Source of the DNA: Candidatus Hydrogenedens sp.
Lineage (GTDB): Bacteria > Hydrogenedentota > Hydrogenedentia > Hydrogenedentales > Hydrogenedentaceae
Direction: 5' to 3'
Length of the DNA: 58,074 nt
NCBI GenBank assembly: GCA_035361075.1
Contig: DAOSBX010000019.1
Location: 1-58,074 of the forward strand
How positions within the stretch are numbered: position 1 is the first letter of the stretch; every line of letters begins with the position of its first letter. The position numbers and the translations under genes were made by a program. The notes beneath the pieces are model-generated. The model saw only the letters and a program-made list of their open reading frames with translations. It ran no database searches and had not been told where the DNA came from. Positions 10,401 to 19,005 of the stretch are shown one piece after another.

Positions 10401-10510
10401 CCTGCACTTTTTTGCAGTTTTTCTTTTCTTTCTCCTTCCTTCGTGTTTTCACTTTTTATATTCTTATTATTATCTATATGTTTATCTTTTTCCCTATATC
10501 TTCTACCCAT
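7430..10510 (-). CDS. O-antigen ligase/polymerase-like membrane protein fused to TPR domain
   Basis: 1026 residues. Residues about 50-500 contain roughly a dozen membrane helices with the Wzy_C (PF04932) signature: the large periplasmic loop carries AVKMIMHKPILGYGPGNYRY followed by HVHSDPLEAMVDAGIPGG. Residues about 530-1020 are soluble TPRs, ending with a proline-containing tail. Family members polymerise O-antigen or ligate glycans to lipid or protein carriers at the outer face of the inner membrane; the TPR fusion resembles Wzy/PglL-like ligases of diderms. The start at 10510 has AGGAG 10 nt upstream, so I keep it although it overlaps the preceding heparinase-like gene by 37 bases; M40 (start 10393) is an alternative. 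Polymerase and ligase cannot be told apart from sequence alone. Confidence 0.8.
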   Translation of the reverse strand: MGRRYREKDKHIDNNKNIKSENTKEGERKEKLQKSAGIQMQTAFYENLLSRKAVVYVLIPLWILAVVLALSPFVGDPAAPIKYLITAIFVFVLSAVTLFNTWVYEIKFQIKKTLLFITGGFLFFMFLSLLFAGNRMFALNEYYIWITLCFISLFVSVYVLNLKEIYWILTWVTIAIAISSIYGFFQKWGIDPFPWSTKDVEEYRGLPSTYANPNFAGHALLFAVITLIGLLCLYTRELWKSKTGENKKNFKTTLIKTLLYLICFLLTFTHLYFTRMRSARIALFMAIAFMLFYGLWGRKWEVKRILLWGGGLVVIAVIVIIIALGLLAKGYPHGSLPFDNSLNLRFNGYLGAVKMIMHKPILGYGPGNYRYENIPYWTKYEKLWFTIARKRNFHVHSDPLEAMVDAGIPGGIFYYGLILLGFISGLLLAKKYNDSSDGILGVIFSSVFLAFATDACFGFNIRVPVSSAMFFLFLGLTQVKSDDETLTLDIKKARTISTIIAVIFFLLMIQQFRYYSAEVQLQRAKGGIYWTKTYDSPQHAQSRERILERATQHAINGMSVKSWDARFPEITARIYMMRNDHQSALEYFDKALACDKYNPDLWTTRAQCCLNWIYYAQTSKQPLSMTVEKILDEAELSVSNAIKYCELYPDAYEGMARSLFFRTAYIKMSDEEKKEIMQNLVKYADKALENGLKESLPLFQIMIQAYQTLKDYDNSSKIIQRALAIDPANVELWSRYAQIMKQKNYPDEYLTFLEKNFARFKKDAKKMAPTLSQIALMIYQEKLRKTNNSKEATGILIETLKLNPHDLSTWGAVIQTFPAEQRLEQLQKLMLNFKNNQDIPEFITRLNKSQEEIDWLNLSRDVIASIEKDTQQKEPFKTIVLRYAWIAEVSFYVNTKREFDEKPELYANLATIYQKLRFDERALTCFPFASKSTNKTTQMRVMYSWAEILYKKQQYAQAEEKLQSALQVDPNNTQARALLIQTLAQQKKIAEAKFEYQSLKQSLPPNSSTVKSLEQFLAPFLNKQEQ

Positions 10511-12264
10511 TGTTTAATGGCTCCTTTTGGAATGTTTGTTTTATCAGCATTAAAAGAAATCCAATAGCCCATGGATATGTTCTTATCTTTCACCTTCTTT
10601 TTTAGAACCAGAACAGAATTTGGAACTGCATTACCAAACTGTTCTGAATACCAACCTTGCATCGGGTCACGAATGCCCGACAAAATTTCTATCGTCTCTT
10701 GACCGATAGGATGAATACAAAGGTTTATTTTATCATGATTAATTAACAGAAATGAATTTGTAAATTCAGGAATCAAGTTAGGGTGTAGGTGAATTAGACT
10801 TTCTACTGTACGATTATTTTTTGTATGAATCCAATCCCAACATAACATTCCTTGTCCCCGCAACATATACAAGAGTCGTGTATGCGATGTGCCTGTGTAG
10901 TACTTAAATCTACCTACGAAAAGGGGCTCTCCATTATATTCTTCCCAATATAACACTTCCGATTTGCCTCTGCGAGCTACACGGAATGTCCCCCAGTATT
11001 CCAGTTGTTCTTCACCAGTAACGTAAACTGTATTATGGGCTCGTGTGCTACGTTGAAATTCTCGATATGGGCTTTTGGCATATCCATGGATTCCCGAGTC
11101 CACAATAACCCGTTGTCCTTGAATTAATAACTCATAACTCAACTGGTCACAATGTGCATGGGCAAGTTGATAATCGGGTCCGAATGCTCCTGCACGAATG
11201 ACTAACTCGACCATTGGTTTGCTATGGTTTGGTTTTATAAGATAATAACCTGTAAGAGGGAATGATGTCCTTGCGTTTTGTAATTCTGGGGAAATGGAGG
11301 GGGCATTGTATTTTAAGGCGACAGTAAGAATTTTTTTTGGTTGTGGGAAATGTCCAAAGGTAGAATCTCCAAAGAGAGGAATCTCGCCATCGGAGAGAGT
11401 CATATTCTGCAAAAAACAAGTCATTTTTGATACGGCTCCCTTCAAATATTCTGGTGGGTTATTGAGAACAGCCATAACCATTAATAGGTCTATTAACACA
11501 TGGAGATGATACATTGGACATCTTTCATAGTGTCCACCATCCTCCAATATTTGTTCTTTAACTTCCTTTTCCAATTCATTGAGGAATTTAGGTAATAACT
11601 CTGGAAAAAATGTTGCAGAACTTATAATAATGCCAGCAAGATTTTGAATAACATGATTTGCTTTTAAGTGATATTCGATAGATTTTGAGAGCCATTTGGT
11701 TTGAATAGCTAACGAGTCTAAAATCTCCTTATCGTTCCATTTCCATAAATAAATTGCTAAACACCAATAGCGAATGCGATATGACGTGGGGTAAGGATCC
11801 CATCCAACTGTTTTGCCGATAGGATTTGATTTTATCCAATTTTTTATCCACAACTTTGCAAACTCTGCATATTTATTATTAGGAGATTGAAGATAAGCAA
11901 GGCAGAGATGCCAAAGAAATTCGAAACTATGAATGCCATACATTGCCAAAGGGGAAATGGAAATGTTCTGTTTTTGTAGGAGACATTCCAATGGAATTGT
12001 TTCTCCTGCATACATTACGGCACCTTTAAGGATTTTGTCTAAAATGGGGTGTATATTTTCCTCTACTTCCGCCCATAATTTTGCATATTGTTGGTACCGT
12101 TTTAATCTTTCTTTATCCATCTTCATTAGAGGTATATTCGCCTTGTTAAACCATAACCGAATAGGTAATATTTTTCTTATCCGTGTAAAAAAATACCATC
12201 CTAACTGTTCTTTTTTATAGTAGGGAATAGTATGAATAATTTTAGGTATTTCTGATAATTTCAT
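10474..12264 (-). CDS. Heparinase II/III-like polysaccharide lyase
   Basis: 596 residues. An N-terminal alpha-helical toroid (about 60-310, with DPYPTSYRIRYW, NHVIQNLAG and EDGGHYERCPMYH) is followed by a heparinase II/III beta-sandwich domain (about 340-590, with AHAHCDQLSYEL, VDSGIHGY and RAHNTVYVTGEEQ). These are the usual landmarks of PF07940/PF16889 proteins that cleave uronic-acid polysaccharides by beta-elimination. No signal peptide is evident. Lyases of this type occur in exopolysaccharide operons as processing or degrading enzymes, and some (WlbA/AlgL-like context) trim polymer during secretion. It is the first gene of the operon with the O-antigen-ligase-like gene and lies back to back with wecB, whose pathway makes a uronic acid. 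Confidence 0.8.
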   Translation of the reverse strand: MKLSEIPKIIHTIPYYKKEQLGWYFFTRIRKILPIRLWFNKANIPLMKMDKERLKRYQQYAKLWAEVEENIHPILDKILKGAVMYAGETIPLECLLQKQNISISPLAMYGIHSFEFLWHLCLAYLQSPNNKYAEFAKLWIKNWIKSNPIGKTVGWDPYPTSYRIRYWCLAIYLWKWNDKEILDSLAIQTKWLSKSIEYHLKANHVIQNLAGIIISSATFFPELLPKFLNELEKEVKEQILEDGGHYERCPMYHLHVLIDLLMVMAVLNNPPEYLKGAVSKMTCFLQNMTLSDGEIPLFGDSTFGHFPQPKKILTVALKYNAPSISPELQNARTSFPLTGYYLIKPNHSKPMVELVIRAGAFGPDYQLAHAHCDQLSYELLIQGQRVIVDSGIHGYAKSPYREFQRSTRAHNTVYVTGEEQLEYWGTFRVARRGKSEVLYWEEYNGEPLFVGRFKYYTGTSHTRLLYMLRGQGMLCWDWIHTKNNRTVESLIHLHPNLIPEFTNSFLLINHDKINLCIHPIGQETIEILSGIRDPMQGWYSEQFGNAVPNSVLVLKKKVKDKNISMGYWISFNADKTNIPKGAIKQWVEDIGKKINI

Positions 12265-12404
12265 TTTGTTCTCGAATAATTAAACTCATTTATTTTTATG
12301 ATTATGCATGATTCTTTTATAATACCACCATCTATTGTATATTGTTTTTGGTGTTAAAATCTTTTTGGGACTAATTAAACGCAAGGAAGGATAATCTTGT
12401 TTTA

Positions 12405-13520
12405 ATGAAAAATATTTGGGTAGTTATAGGCACACGACCTGAAGCTATCAAAATGGCTCCTGTTGTGCGTGCTTTGCAAGAGATGCCTGATATATTTCAA
12501 GTCACTGTGTGTTTAACCGCACAACATCGTGAACTTTTAGACCAGGTGATACGTTCGTTTTCATTGCCAGTACATCATGACTTGAACATCATGACGCCTG
12601 GGCAGAGTTTAGAAGATATTACTTCACGTATTCTAAAGAATTTATCCTCTTTATTTACAGAAAACAGACCTGATACTGTTCTTGTTCATGGTGATACTAC
12701 CACAACTTTGTCTGCTGGATTATCTGCTTATTATCATAAGATTCCGATTGGACACGTTGAAGCGGGGTTACGGACGTATGATAAGTATCATCCATTTCCA
12801 GAAGAAATGAATCGACGGCTTGTAGATGCGATGGGTGATTTTTTATATGCACCGACAGAGCAATCTAAGAAAAATTTACTTTCTGAACATATAGAGGAGG
12901 AGAGGATAATCGTTACTGGGAATACGGGGATAGATGCTCTTTTATATATTGCAGGGATGCCATATCAATTTAACAATAAGCAGTTAGAGACATTAGGGAA
13001 GGAGCGTAGATTGATTGTTCTGACCGCTCACCGACGGGAAAGTTTCGGAGAGCCTATGGATGAGATTTTCCAAGCAGTTGCTGAATTGGTGGATAAGAAC
13101 GATGATATTGAAATACTATTTCCAGTGCATCCGAACCCGAATGTCAAGGCATCTGCGGAAAAGTTTTTACATAATCATGAGCGAGTCATTATTATGCCCC
13201 CTCTTGATTATGTCCCATTTGTTCACGTATTGAAGAAGTGTTATCTCATACTCACAGATTCAGGTGGCATTCAGGAAGAGGCACCGTCTCTTGGTAAACC
13301 TGTACTCGTATTGAGGGATGTAACTGAACGTCCAGAAGCAGTACAGGCTGGGACTGCTTTATTGATAGGACCACACTTTGAACGGATAGTCGAAACGACA
13401 CAACGGTTACTTGACGACCATGAGATGTATCAAAAAATGGCGAGTTGTATCAATCCGTATGGTGATGGAAACGCTGGTAAACGAATTGCACAACATCTGT
13501 CAGAAACATTGAATATATAA
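12405..13520 (+). CDS. wecB: UDP-N-acetylglucosamine 2-epimerase (non-hydrolysing)
   Basis: 371 residues, normal family length. It interconverts UDP-GlcNAc and UDP-ManNAc in the cytoplasm. Diagnostic segments are IGTRPEAIKMAPV at the N-terminus, HGDTTTT with D97, HVEAGLRT with E119, PFPEEMNRR with E133, LTAHRRESFG, and the UDP-binding DSGGIQEEAPSLGKPVL. A purine-rich AAGGAAGGA lies 14 nt before the ATG, slightly far. The 140-bp gap to the divergent heparinase-like gene must carry both promoters, but I see no convincing consensus pair. wecC follows after 19 nt. Confidence 0.95.
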   Translation: MKNIWVVIGTRPEAIKMAPVVRALQEMPDIFQVTVCLTAQHRELLDQVIRSFSLPVHHDLNIMTPGQSLEDITSRILKNLSSLFTENRPDTVLVHGDTTTTLSAGLSAYYHKIPIGHVEAGLRTYDKYHPFPEEMNRRLVDAMGDFLYAPTEQSKKNLLSEHIEEERIIVTGNTGIDALLYIAGMPYQFNNKQLETLGKERRLIVLTAHRRESFGEPMDEIFQAVAELVDKNDDIEILFPVHPNPNVKASAEKFLHNHERVIIMPPLDYVPFVHVLKKCYLILTDSGGIQEEAPSLGKPVLVLRDVTERPEAVQAGTALLIGPHFERIVETTQRLLDDHEMYQKMASCINPYGDGNAGKRIAQHLSETLNI

Positions 13521-13539
13521 GCAATACAAGGAGTACCTT

Positions 13540-14802
13540 ATGGAAACTGTATGTATTTTAGGTTTAGGTTATATTGGCTTACCGACAGCAGGAATGCTTT
13601 CAGCAAGTGGTTACAAGGTTATAGGTGTTGATATTTCGGAGCGAGTTGTAAAAACGATAAATCGTGGAGAGATACATATTGAGGAGCCAGGACTGCAAAC
13701 GATGATTAAGGCGGGTGTTGCCTCTGGCAAACTCCAGGCACAAACAGAACCAGCACAAGCAGATACTTTTATAGTTGCTGTGCCTACCCCTATCACAGAA
13801 CAAAAAAAAGCGGATATGGAGTTTGTTAAATCAGCAGGGATGAGCATTGTCCCGTATCTTCAAAAAGGGAATCTGGTTATACTTGAATCTACATCTCCAC
13901 CTGGAACCTGTAAAAATTTGCTTACACCTATTCTGGAGAAATCAGGATTAAAAGTAGGTCGGGATTTGCACCTGGCACATTGTCCCGAACGAGTGTTGCC
14001 AGGCAAAATTCTTCATGAACTAATTCACAATGACCGCATTATTGGCGGTATTACGCCTGAATGCGCAGAGAAGGCAAAAAAGTTGTATCGCTCTTTTGTG
14101 GAGGGAGAAATATTTCTTACAGATGCGACAACAGCGGAGATGGTTAAACTTATTGAGAATACATATCGAGATGTAAACATTGCCCTTGCAAATGAAACAG
14201 CCATTCTCTGTGAAAAATTAGGTATCAACTTTTGGGAAGTAGCAACATTGGCAAATCATCATCCCCGTGTTCATTTGCACAGTGCTGGTCCAGGGGTTGG
14301 TGGTCATTGTATATCTGTTGACCCATGGTTTCTGGTCGAAGCGTTCCCTGAAGATACACAAATTATTCACACAGCCAGAAAACGGAATGATTCGATGCCT
14401 GCATTTGTAGTTCAGAAAATAGAAGCGATGACAAAAAATATTGATAACCCAAAAATTGCCCTATTAGGGCTGGCATACAAAGGGAATGTCGATGACATTC
14501 GGGAAAGTCCGTCTTTACACATATACAGTTTGTTAAAATTAAAAGGTTACTCTTTAACAGTTCATGACCCTCATGTAAAACATTCACCAATACCATTATC
14601 CTCGTTAGAAGATACATTAAACGGTGCGGATTGTATGGTTATTCTTACAGCCCATAATGAATTTAAGTCTATAGACCCTGAAAACGCAGGTAGACTTATG
14701 AAGAGCAGATGTGTTTTAGATACACATAATCTTTTCAATCGTTCCGAGTGGGAAGACAAGGGATTTCAAATTTCAACTTTGGGAGTTGGCATTCAACCTT
14801 AA
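13540..14802 (+). CDS. wecC: UDP-N-acetyl-D-mannosaminuronate dehydrogenase
   Basis: 420 residues. It oxidises UDP-ManNAc to UDP-ManNAcA with two NAD+, the step after WecB. The N-terminal Rossmann motif is LGLGYIGLPTAGMLS; the catalytic thiolate is C257 in GVGGHCISVDPWF, whose SVDPWF wording is typical of WecC and not of UDP-glucose dehydrogenases. The C-terminal UDP-binding domain carries LAYKGNVDDIRESPS. AAGGAG lies 7 nt upstream of the ATG. It is 19 nt after wecB and 13 nt before argH. UDP-ManNAcA points to an acidic surface glycan, which would suit the lyase and ligase encoded divergently. Confidence 0.93.
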   Translation: METVCILGLGYIGLPTAGMLSASGYKVIGVDISERVVKTINRGEIHIEEPGLQTMIKAGVASGKLQAQTEPAQADTFIVAVPTPITEQKKADMEFVKSAGMSIVPYLQKGNLVILESTSPPGTCKNLLTPILEKSGLKVGRDLHLAHCPERVLPGKILHELIHNDRIIGGITPECAEKAKKLYRSFVEGEIFLTDATTAEMVKLIENTYRDVNIALANETAILCEKLGINFWEVATLANHHPRVHLHSAGPGVGGHCISVDPWFLVEAFPEDTQIIHTARKRNDSMPAFVVQKIEAMTKNIDNPKIALLGLAYKGNVDDIRESPSLHIYSLLKLKGYSLTVHDPHVKHSPIPLSSLEDTLNGADCMVILTAHNEFKSIDPENAGRLMKSRCVLDTHNLFNRSEWEDKGFQISTLGVGIQP

Positions 14803-14815
14803 TGGAGATAATAAT

Positions 14816-16198
14816 ATGAGCAAACAATGGGGCGGTAGATTTGAGGAAACGACAGACCCGACAGTAGAAAAGTTCACTGCTTCTGTTCACTACGATTCAC
14901 GTCTGGCTTTATATGATATTCAGGCAAGTATTGCTCACGCACGAATGTTAGGTAAACAGAAAATTATTTCAAATAAAGATGCCCAAGCCATTATTCAGGG
15001 TTTAGAAACTATTCGTAAGGAAATAGAACAAGGCAAATTTCGTTGGGATTCCACATTAGAAGATGTGCATACAAATATCGAGCATTCGCTTATTCAAAAA
15101 ATTGGTGAATGTGGTAAAAAATTACACACTGCACGGAGTAGAAATGACCAGGTTGCTACAGATATCCGATTATGGTTGAGAGATGAAATAGATATAATTA
15201 TTGGACAAATTAAAGATTTTCAAAAGGCATTTATTCATTTTGCAGAAGAAAATTTGGATGTCATCATTCCAGGTTTTACACATCTACAACCAGCCCAGCC
15301 TGTCTTATTGGCTCATTATGCATTAGCATATTTTGAGATGTTACAACGGGATAAAATTCGATTTAAGGAATTACAACCACGAGTTAATACATTGCCATTA
15401 GGTTCAGCAGCCCTTGCGGGAACTCCTCATCCGATAGACCCTATGACTGTTGCTAAAGAGTTAGGGTTCAAACAGATTTGCGAGAATAGCATGGATGCGG
15501 TTTCAGACCGTGATTTTTTGATTGAGTTTTGCAGTTATTGTGCTATTCTTATGATGCATCTATCCCGTTGGTGTGAAGAATTAATTATCTGGTCATCACC
15601 GATGTTCGGATTTATAGAGATTGGAGATGCATTCACCACAGGCTCCAGTATTATGCCACAGAAAAAGAATCCCGATGTTGCAGAACTTACCCGTGGAAAA
15701 ACAGGGAGAGTTTATGGGCATCTTGTCTCGTTATTAACCTTAATGAAAGGGCTACCTCTTACTTATAATCGGGATTTACAAGAGGACAAGGAGGCAGTTT
15801 TTGATACAGCAGACACGGTAAAAAGTGCTTTATCCGTATGCTCAAAGATGCTGTTATCTATCAACGTAAAAAAAGACAATATACAGAAAACTCTTGATTT
15901 GGGTTATATGGAAGCGACAGACCTTGCAGATTATTTGGTAACAAAAGGCGTTAGCTTTCGTGATGCTCATGCTATTGTCGGCAAGGTTGTTCTATGTGCC
16001 ATAAAAAACAATAAACCATTACGGAAACTGACATTAGACGAATATAAAAAATTTTCACCTCTGTTTGAAAATGAATTATATGATATTATTCAACCGAAAG
16101 CTATTGTATCACGTCGCAATTCGCCTGGTGGGACAAGTCCCAATCAAGTGAAAAAAGCATTGAAAAAAGCCCTAAAAAAGATTGAAGGCTCTAAGTAA
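14816..16198 (+). CDS. argH: Argininosuccinate lyase
   Basis: 460 residues from the ATG at 14816, which begins MSKQWGGRFEE as in the family; a start 30 bases earlier would overlap wecC and add ten unrelated residues, while GGAG sits 8 nt before 14816. ArgH splits argininosuccinate into arginine and fumarate, the last step of arginine synthesis. The fumarase/aspartase-superfamily signature GSSIMPQKKNPDVAEL is present with the catalytic serine at about 278, together with TARSRNDQVATD and HLQPAQPV. It sits 13 nt after wecC, so it is probably cotranscribed with sugar-nucleotide genes; no other arg gene is in the window. Confidence 0.95.
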   Translation: MSKQWGGRFEETTDPTVEKFTASVHYDSRLALYDIQASIAHARMLGKQKIISNKDAQAIIQGLETIRKEIEQGKFRWDSTLEDVHTNIEHSLIQKIGECGKKLHTARSRNDQVATDIRLWLRDEIDIIIGQIKDFQKAFIHFAEENLDVIIPGFTHLQPAQPVLLAHYALAYFEMLQRDKIRFKELQPRVNTLPLGSAALAGTPHPIDPMTVAKELGFKQICENSMDAVSDRDFLIEFCSYCAILMMHLSRWCEELIIWSSPMFGFIEIGDAFTTGSSIMPQKKNPDVAELTRGKTGRVYGHLVSLLTLMKGLPLTYNRDLQEDKEAVFDTADTVKSALSVCSKMLLSINVKKDNIQKTLDLGYMEATDLADYLVTKGVSFRDAHAIVGKVVLCAIKNNKPLRKLTLDEYKKFSPLFENELYDIIQPKAIVSRRNSPGGTSPNQVKKALKKALKKIEGSK

Positions 16199-16275
16199 TA
16201 AAAATCTATTTTAATCCCATAACACTCATATTACATGTTGCTTATTATCGGTTAAAGATAAGGGGACACATAACA

Positions 16276-16734
16276 ATGAATAAAAGAAGAACATTAGTTG
16301 CTGGAGGCGTTGTTATAGATAGGAACGTGAATGTCCTTGTGTTAGAGCGAGACGTTTTAAGAGATAATGGTTGGATTCATGAAGTTCGTCTTCCTAAGGG
16401 ACATGTTGATAAAGATGAAACCCATGAGCAATGTGCAAAACGTGAAGTGGGAGAAGAAAGTGGTTACTGGAATGTAGACATCATTGCTGATTTAGGATAT
16501 GACCAAAGTGAATTTGTGTTTAACGGGGAACAAATTATACGTGATGAACATTACTTTTTGATGCAAGGAGATGCGAAGCAACCATGCAAACCATGTCCAA
16601 CAGGTGAGGAGGAGGCAAGATTCAAACCAATGTGGGTTCCAATTGATAAGGCAGAAGAAATGATAACTTATCCGACAGAAAAACGATTTGTTAGACGTGC
16701 CAAAGCATGGCTACAAATGAAGAAATATATCTGA
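16276..16734 (+). CDS. Nudix hydrolase
   Basis: 152 residues. The Nudix box fits G-x5-E-x7-R-E-x-x-E-E-x-G exactly (GHVDKDE, then REVGEESGY), preceded by LVLERDVLRDNGWIHEVRLPKG. Nudix enzymes hydrolyse nucleoside diphosphates linked to another moiety. The R-L-P-K-G-H and E-x-x-Y-P-T-E-K-R pattern resembles the diadenosine-polyphosphate/ADP-ribose type, but substrate cannot be fixed. AGGGGAC lies just upstream of the ATG. A short inverted repeat (TCCCAA/TTGGGA, 16737-16757) follows the stop, without a T-tract. Confidence 0.85.
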   Translation: MNKRRTLVAGGVVIDRNVNVLVLERDVLRDNGWIHEVRLPKGHVDKDETHEQCAKREVGEESGYWNVDIIADLGYDQSEFVFNGEQIIRDEHYFLMQGDAKQPCKPCPTGEEEARFKPMWVPIDKAEEMITYPTEKRFVRRAKAWLQMKKYI

Positions 16735-16871
16735 ACTCCCAACAAACACAATTGGGAAGATGATAAGAATAAATTTCAGTTTGAACTTTTAAGAATCACA
16801 TGCACTTATTTGTGTTTAATCTTTTTAAGTTTTTACATTTTAGGTGTTTGAAGCATTTGTTGTAAAGTGGG

Positions 16872-18923
16872 TTATTGTTTCAAATAATTGATAAGTTGTT
16901 CGGTACTGATGGGAATTTCCTTAACACAACGGAAGCCTATAAGTGGGGAACGTGTATCTGGTTCGGCACTTTGTTCGTGCGTAAGTCCAGTAGCAGGAGA
17001 GGTAAAATTACTACCCATTACTATTCTTGAGCACAAGATATCCTCTTCAGGACACTCTGGGTCTAAGGGAGTTCGTGTCCATTCAGATACATTCCCAAGC
17101 AAATCATAACAACCCATAGGACTTTTATCCTCTGGATATGATTTTACTGGTTGAGGAGCGTTTTTAATATTGTTGATATTCGCGGAGTTTTCTTTCCAGG
17201 TATCACCCCACGGATAAGTCTGCTTTATATCTCCTTGAGCAGACCGAAGCCATTGTAGCACAGTTGGCAAAGTTTTTTGATAATAACTCGCATACGCCAG
17301 GGCATCATAATAGGTTACCATCGTAACAGGTAGTTTGCCTTCATTGCTTGCTTGTATATCAAATCCAGGGGATGGAGGTGGTTCCCATGAAATAGAGCTT
17401 AATCGGCAAAAATTATTAAAGTCATCATTGGTAACTTCACTTATGTCCATAAAGAAAGCAGGGATAATATACGTTTGGCCTTTCCATGTCACATTACCTT
17501 CTGGGATAAGAACCATGCCTTGATGTTCACAGAATATAGCGGAGAGGTAGCGGGCACATGAACATAATAGTTCAAGAGGGATGTTTTGTTTCGTGTCCAT
17601 CTTGGTTTTAATCTGGGTTAGTAGAGGTTCTGCCCAGTTTAAATACTGTTTCACCTCGTCATTAAATTCTGCTTGTTCTCCTGCTCTATTTGCAAGACGA
17701 AACAAAATTTTTATGTATGATTCTACTGATTGTTGTTGAGGTTCATTTAGTAATAGTTGGTCAGAAATTGTTTCCACTTCTTGTGCCGATATACTTGCAC
17801 GGTATCGTTCTGCAAAAAACAGACCACCAGCACAAAACAACAGCACAATTGAAAGGAGTATCCAACCTATTGCCCGAGATGAAAAAGTTGGAATCCACGG
17901 TTTTAATTTTTTGGTAGGTTTTGAAGAAGATGATGATATTGTCGTTTCTTCCCCAGCAAGCACTAAATTTTTCAACGGTTCCAGTGCTTTTCTTAATTCT
18001 GTGGCACTTTGGAATCGGTCTTTTGGGTCTGGTTGAATACACTTCTCAACAATTTTATCTAACTCTGGGGGGAGTTCTTTTACTAATTCAGAAGCAGGTT
18101 TCGGGATACCCGTGGGGATTTGCCCTGTCAGGACTTCGTATAACATAATCCCACAACTATAAATATCAGAACGGGCATCTACATCACGACTGTTTCGGAC
18201 TTGTTCTGGAGACATGTAAAATGGTGTACCCATCACGACCGAAACACCAGTAAGCCTTGTATCTGCCATCAATTTGGATATTCCAAAGTCCATCAATTTT
18301 ACGACATTTTGTGAGGTGACCATTACATTTTCGGGTTTAATATCGCGGTGGACTGTAAATTGGTGTGCATATTCCAGAGCAGAACACAACTGGTCAAAAT
18401 AAACTAAAATTTGTTTTAGAGGAAGTCTCTGACCAGGCAATAGGCCTTCCAGAATACCTCGTAATGATTTACCATCTAAATACTCCATTGAGATATAAAG
18501 GATATTCCCAGCGATACCTATGTCATGAACACGCACAATATTTGGATGAGATAGTTTCCGAGCAATACGTGCTTCATTTAGGAATCGGTCAACTATCATG
18601 GGGTCTTTAGCAAATTGGGGCAGTAATAATTTTAGGGCTACCTCTTCTTTTAGAGTATTATCAAAAACTTTGTAGATACTACCCATTCCACCTCTGCCGA
18701 TTAATTTAATGACGGTATAACGATTGCTAAATGTTTCTCCCCGATGAAGGGTGCCTTGCTGTAATCCTGGTGTGTTAAATTCGTGAGATGAAGACTGCCT
18801 TTTCTTTGAATCGGAGGAGGCTGGGTCTATTTTAACAATTAGTAAAGGAGAACCACATTTTTGACAATGGCTGGTTCCAGTTGGGTTAATATGACTACAC
18901 TTTGAGCACTTTACCTGCGACAT
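16872..18923 (-). CDS. Zinc-ribbon/Ser-Thr kinase fused to FGE-sulfatase-type domain
   Basis: 683 residues. Order: zinc ribbon (C6, C9, C20, C23); Hanks-type kinase about 69-325 with G-loop IGRGGMGSIY, K98 in VALK, E117, HRD at 192-194 and DFG at 212-214, APE-like SPE; one transmembrane helix at about 350-372 (IGWILLSIVLLFCAGGLFF); then a formylglycine-generating-enzyme/SUMF1-like domain about 475-675 (MVLIPEG; DISEVTNDDF; PWGDTW; LLGNVSEWTRTP; IGFRCVKE). All kinase residues needed for catalysis are present. The kinase would be cytoplasmic and the FGE-like domain extracytoplasmic, a sensor-like layout. FGE-like domains in such fusions are often ligand binders and not sulfatase activators. Monocistronic by its surroundings. 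Confidence 0.9.
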   Translation of the reverse strand: MSQVKCSKCSHINPTGTSHCQKCGSPLLIVKIDPASSDSKKRQSSSHEFNTPGLQQGTLHRGETFSNRYTVIKLIGRGGMGSIYKVFDNTLKEEVALKLLLPQFAKDPMIVDRFLNEARIARKLSHPNIVRVHDIGIAGNILYISMEYLDGKSLRGILEGLLPGQRLPLKQILVYFDQLCSALEYAHQFTVHRDIKPENVMVTSQNVVKLMDFGISKLMADTRLTGVSVVMGTPFYMSPEQVRNSRDVDARSDIYSCGIMLYEVLTGQIPTGIPKPASELVKELPPELDKIVEKCIQPDPKDRFQSATELRKALEPLKNLVLAGEETTISSSSSKPTKKLKPWIPTFSSRAIGWILLSIVLLFCAGGLFFAERYRASISAQEVETISDQLLLNEPQQQSVESYIKILFRLANRAGEQAEFNDEVKQYLNWAEPLLTQIKTKMDTKQNIPLELLCSCARYLSAIFCEHQGMVLIPEGNVTWKGQTYIIPAFFMDISEVTNDDFNNFCRLSSISWEPPPSPGFDIQASNEGKLPVTMVTYYDALAYASYYQKTLPTVLQWLRSAQGDIKQTYPWGDTWKENSANINNIKNAPQPVKSYPEDKSPMGCYDLLGNVSEWTRTPLDPECPEEDILCSRIVMGSNFTSPATGLTHEQSAEPDTRSPLIGFRCVKEIPISTEQLINYLKQ

Positions 18924-19005
18924 ATATTTGTATTCATCCGTGCTTCAATTTCTCTTTATTTAATTATACACATAAACGGTGTGTCTAATAAATATTATCT
19001 GGAAT

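Noticed and set aside
14786..14815. Upstream ATG for argH overlapping wecC
   Set aside because: The family start and GGAG site point to 14816.
16737..16757. Inverted repeat after the Nudix gene as a terminator
   Set aside because: The stem has only six pairs and no T-tract follows.
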